64,000 nt of DNA from Enterobacter asburiae (GTDB lineage: Bacteria; Pseudomonadota; Gammaproteobacteria; Enterobacterales; Enterobacteriaceae): positions 1,116,001 to 1,180,000 of the forward strand of contig NZ_AP019632.1 in assembly GCF_007035645.1 (NCBI RefSeq), read 5' to 3'. Under the pieces are notes generated by a model. The model had not been told where the DNA came from. It searched no databases and was given only the letters and a program-made list of their open reading frames with translations. A program made the position numbers and the translations under genes. Positions within the stretch are counted from its first letter, which is position 1; every line of letters begins with the position of its first letter. This document shows positions 62,469-64,000 of the stretch, in pieces.

Positions 62469-64000
62469 TTACTCAGCCCGTTCCTTTAGCGGGAAGCGAC
62501 GACGCACCAGCACAAAGAACAACGGCACGAAGTAAATGGCCAGGATGGTTGCCGAAATCATGCCGCCCATCACTCCCGTCCCGACGGCATGCTGGCTGCT
62601 GGAGCCTGCACCCGTACTGGTTGCCATCGGCAGTACGCCAAAGACAAACGCCAGCGACGTCATCAGGATCGGGCGTAAGCGCTGACGGCAGGCGTGCAGC
62701 GTGGCGGCCATCAGCTCGTGGCCTTTGGCATTCATCTCGTTGGCAAATTCAACGATCAGAATGGCGTTTTTCGCCGATAGCCCAATCACGGTGAGCAGAC
62801 CCACCTGGAAGTAAACATCGTTCTCGAGGCCGCGCATCCAGGTCGCCAGCAGCGCACCGATGACGCCAAGCGGCACGACCAGCATGACCGAGAACGGTAC
62901 CGACCAGCTTTCATACAGTGCGGCTAGGCAGAGGAAGACCACCAGCAGAGAGAGCGCGTAAAGCGCGGGAGCTTGTGCCCCGGAGAGACGCTCCTGGTAG
63001 GACATGGCCGTCCACTCCAGACCAAAACCGGCGGGCAGCTGCTGGACCAGTTTTTCCATGGTATCCATAGCGGTACCGGTACTGACGCCCGGCGCAGCTT
63101 CCCCGACGATTTCAACCGCAGAGTAGCCGTTATAGCGCTCCAGACGCGGCGAACCGCTCTCCCAGTGCGAGGTGGCAAACGCGGAGAACGGCACCATGCC
63201 GCCAGCGTTATTCCTGACAAACCAGCGGTTTATATCATCCGGCAGCATGCGGAACGGCGCGGCGGACTGGACATACACTTTTTTCACGCGGCCGCGATCC
63301 ATAAAGTCATTCACATAGCTTGAGCCCCACGCCGTTTGCAGGGTGTCGTTGATATCGTTGATCGAGACGCCCAGCGCCTGCGCCTTACGCTGATCGATAT
63401 CCACCTGGAGCTGCGGGCTGTCGTCAAGACCGTTATGGCGGACGCGGGTCAGGCCAGGATCGTTGCCCGCCAGCGCTAACAGCTTATCGCGTGCCGCCAT
63501 CAGCGCCGTGTGGCCCGCACCGGCGTGATCCTGCAGCTCCATATCAAACCCGGCGGAACTGCCCAGACCGCTTATCGCCGGCGGGCTGCTGGCGAAGACG
63601 CGCGCCTCTTTAATATGCGCAAAAGCTTTGGTCGCACGTTCAATAATGGCAAATGACGTTCCCGTTCGGGTATCGCGCTCGTCCCAGTCCTTCAGGCGGA
63701 CGAACATGCGGGCGACGTTCTGCCCGTTTCCGCCCGGGCCAGAGCCCACGGTGGAGAAGACCGACACAACGTTATCTTTCTCTTTGGTGAAGAAGTACTG
63801 CTCCACTTTCTGGACCACTTTCAGCGTCTGCTGCTGCGTTGCGCCGCTCGGGAGCTGCACCGAGGTGGTGAACATGCCCCGGTCTTCCATAGGCAGGAAC
63901 GAGGTGGGGAGATGCATAAACAGCCAGACCATGCCGCCCAGCAGCACAACGTAAATCATCATCCAGCGCAGGCTGCGATGGAGCACGCCACCGACGGCAG
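62469..64000 (-). CDS. acrD: AcrD, RND aminoglycoside efflux pump, C-terminal part (truncated)
   Basis: The frame stays open to the window edge and encodes about 510 residues, roughly the C-terminal half of a 1037-residue pump. It holds membrane segment 7 onward, the second periplasmic pore/docking domain ([40 protein letters not shown]) and the last membrane segments with [16 protein letters not shown]. AcrD works with AcrA and TolC to export aminoglycosides and other hydrophilic drugs. The sequence tracks E. coli AcrD more than AcrB, and the acrD position next to ypfM is conserved. The start lies outside the window. Confidence 0.96.
   Translation of the reverse strand, partial: AVGGVLHRSLRWMMIYVVLLGGMVWLFMHLPTSFLPMEDRGMFTTSVQLPSGATQQQTLKVVQKVEQYFFTKEKDNVVSVFSTVGSGPGGNGQNVARMFVRLKDWDERDTRTGTSFAIIERATKAFAHIKEARVFASSPPAISGLGSSAGFDMELQDHAGAGHTALMAARDKLLALAGNDPGLTRVRHNGLDDSPQLQVDIDQRKAQALGVSINDINDTLQTAWGSSYVNDFMDRGRVKKVYVQSAAPFRMLPDDINRWFVRNNAGGMVPFSAFATSHWESGSPRLERYNGYSAVEIVGEAAPGVSTGTAMDTMEKLVQQLPAGFGLEWTAMSYQERLSGAQAPALYALSLLVVFLCLAALYESWSVPFSVMLVVPLGVIGALLATWMRGLENDVYFQVGLLTVIGLSAKNAILIVEFANEMNAKGHELMAATLHACRQRLRPILMTSLAFVFGVLPMATSTGAGSSSQHAVGTGVMGGMISATILAIYFVPLFFVLVRRRFPLKERAE

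Overview
The window is a 64 kb stretch of chromosome from an enterobacterium. Housekeeping proteins are near-identical in length and motif to Escherichia coli ones, and the core gene order is that of the E. coli hisS-to-acrD interval. Several accessory genes absent from E. coli K-12 (a protealysin-like protease with its inhibitor, an ABC-type inositol cluster, an extra peptide transporter) point to Enterobacter or a close relative such as Lelliottia or Leclercia. This is inference from gene content, not a database match. Coding density is high. I saw no tRNA, rRNA, CRISPR array, prophage or intact insertion sequence.

Backbone in order: hisS (3' end), yfgM, bamB, der, yfgJ, xseA, guaB, guaA, yfgG, pdeF (yfgF), ppx, ppk, purN, purM, upp, uraA, hda, yfgD, bepA, perM, bcp, gcvR, dapA, bamC, purC, ypfJ, tmcA, ypfH, ypfN, dapE, yffB, ypfM (19 aa) and acrD (3' end). 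These cover outer-membrane assembly (BamB, BamC, BepA), purine synthesis and salvage (GuaB, GuaA, PurM, PurN, PurC with three PurR-type boxes), uracil salvage, polyphosphate turnover, lysine/diaminopimelate synthesis (DapA, DapE), replication control (Hda, from a CTG start) and RNA modification (TmcA).

Five accessory blocks interrupt the backbone. (1) 3.8-5.7 kb: a POT-family peptide/proton symporter with a CRP-like site. (2) 5.9-7.3 kb: an M4 protease of the protealysin type followed directly by an emfourin-type inhibitor. (3) 12.0-31.5 kb between guaA and yfgG: a complete myo-inositol catabolic cluster (RpiR regulator, iolA, iolD, two Gfo/Idh/MocA dehydrogenases, an ABC importer, an IolC kinase-aldolase fusion, iolE, iolB), then an MFS/HxlR pair, an exported hydrolase, a DUF6130 protein and an MFS/LysR pair. 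(4) 40.1-41.5 kb: a lone GH1 6-phospho-beta-glucosidase behind two AscG-like operators. (5) 44.6-49.3 kb: an M17 aminopeptidase, a glycosylasparaginase-type Ntn hydrolase and a cellobiose/chitobiose-type PTS EIIC, divergent from a protein that reads as a domesticated, catalytically dead IS481-type transposase.

Block 5 is the best candidate for an undescribed system. The predicted enzymes would import a small glycoconjugate by PTS, split a sugar-asparagine (or isoaspartyl) linkage and then trim peptides, under the control of a former transposase and CRP. Regulatory sites read by eye include PurR boxes (guaB, purM, purC), CRP-like sites, an FNR-like site before pdeF, a LysR-type operator, a duplicated HxlR-region repeat, shared iol operators and the UTP-sensing initial transcribed region of upp. 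All of these are sequence-pattern calls and none was tested computationally.
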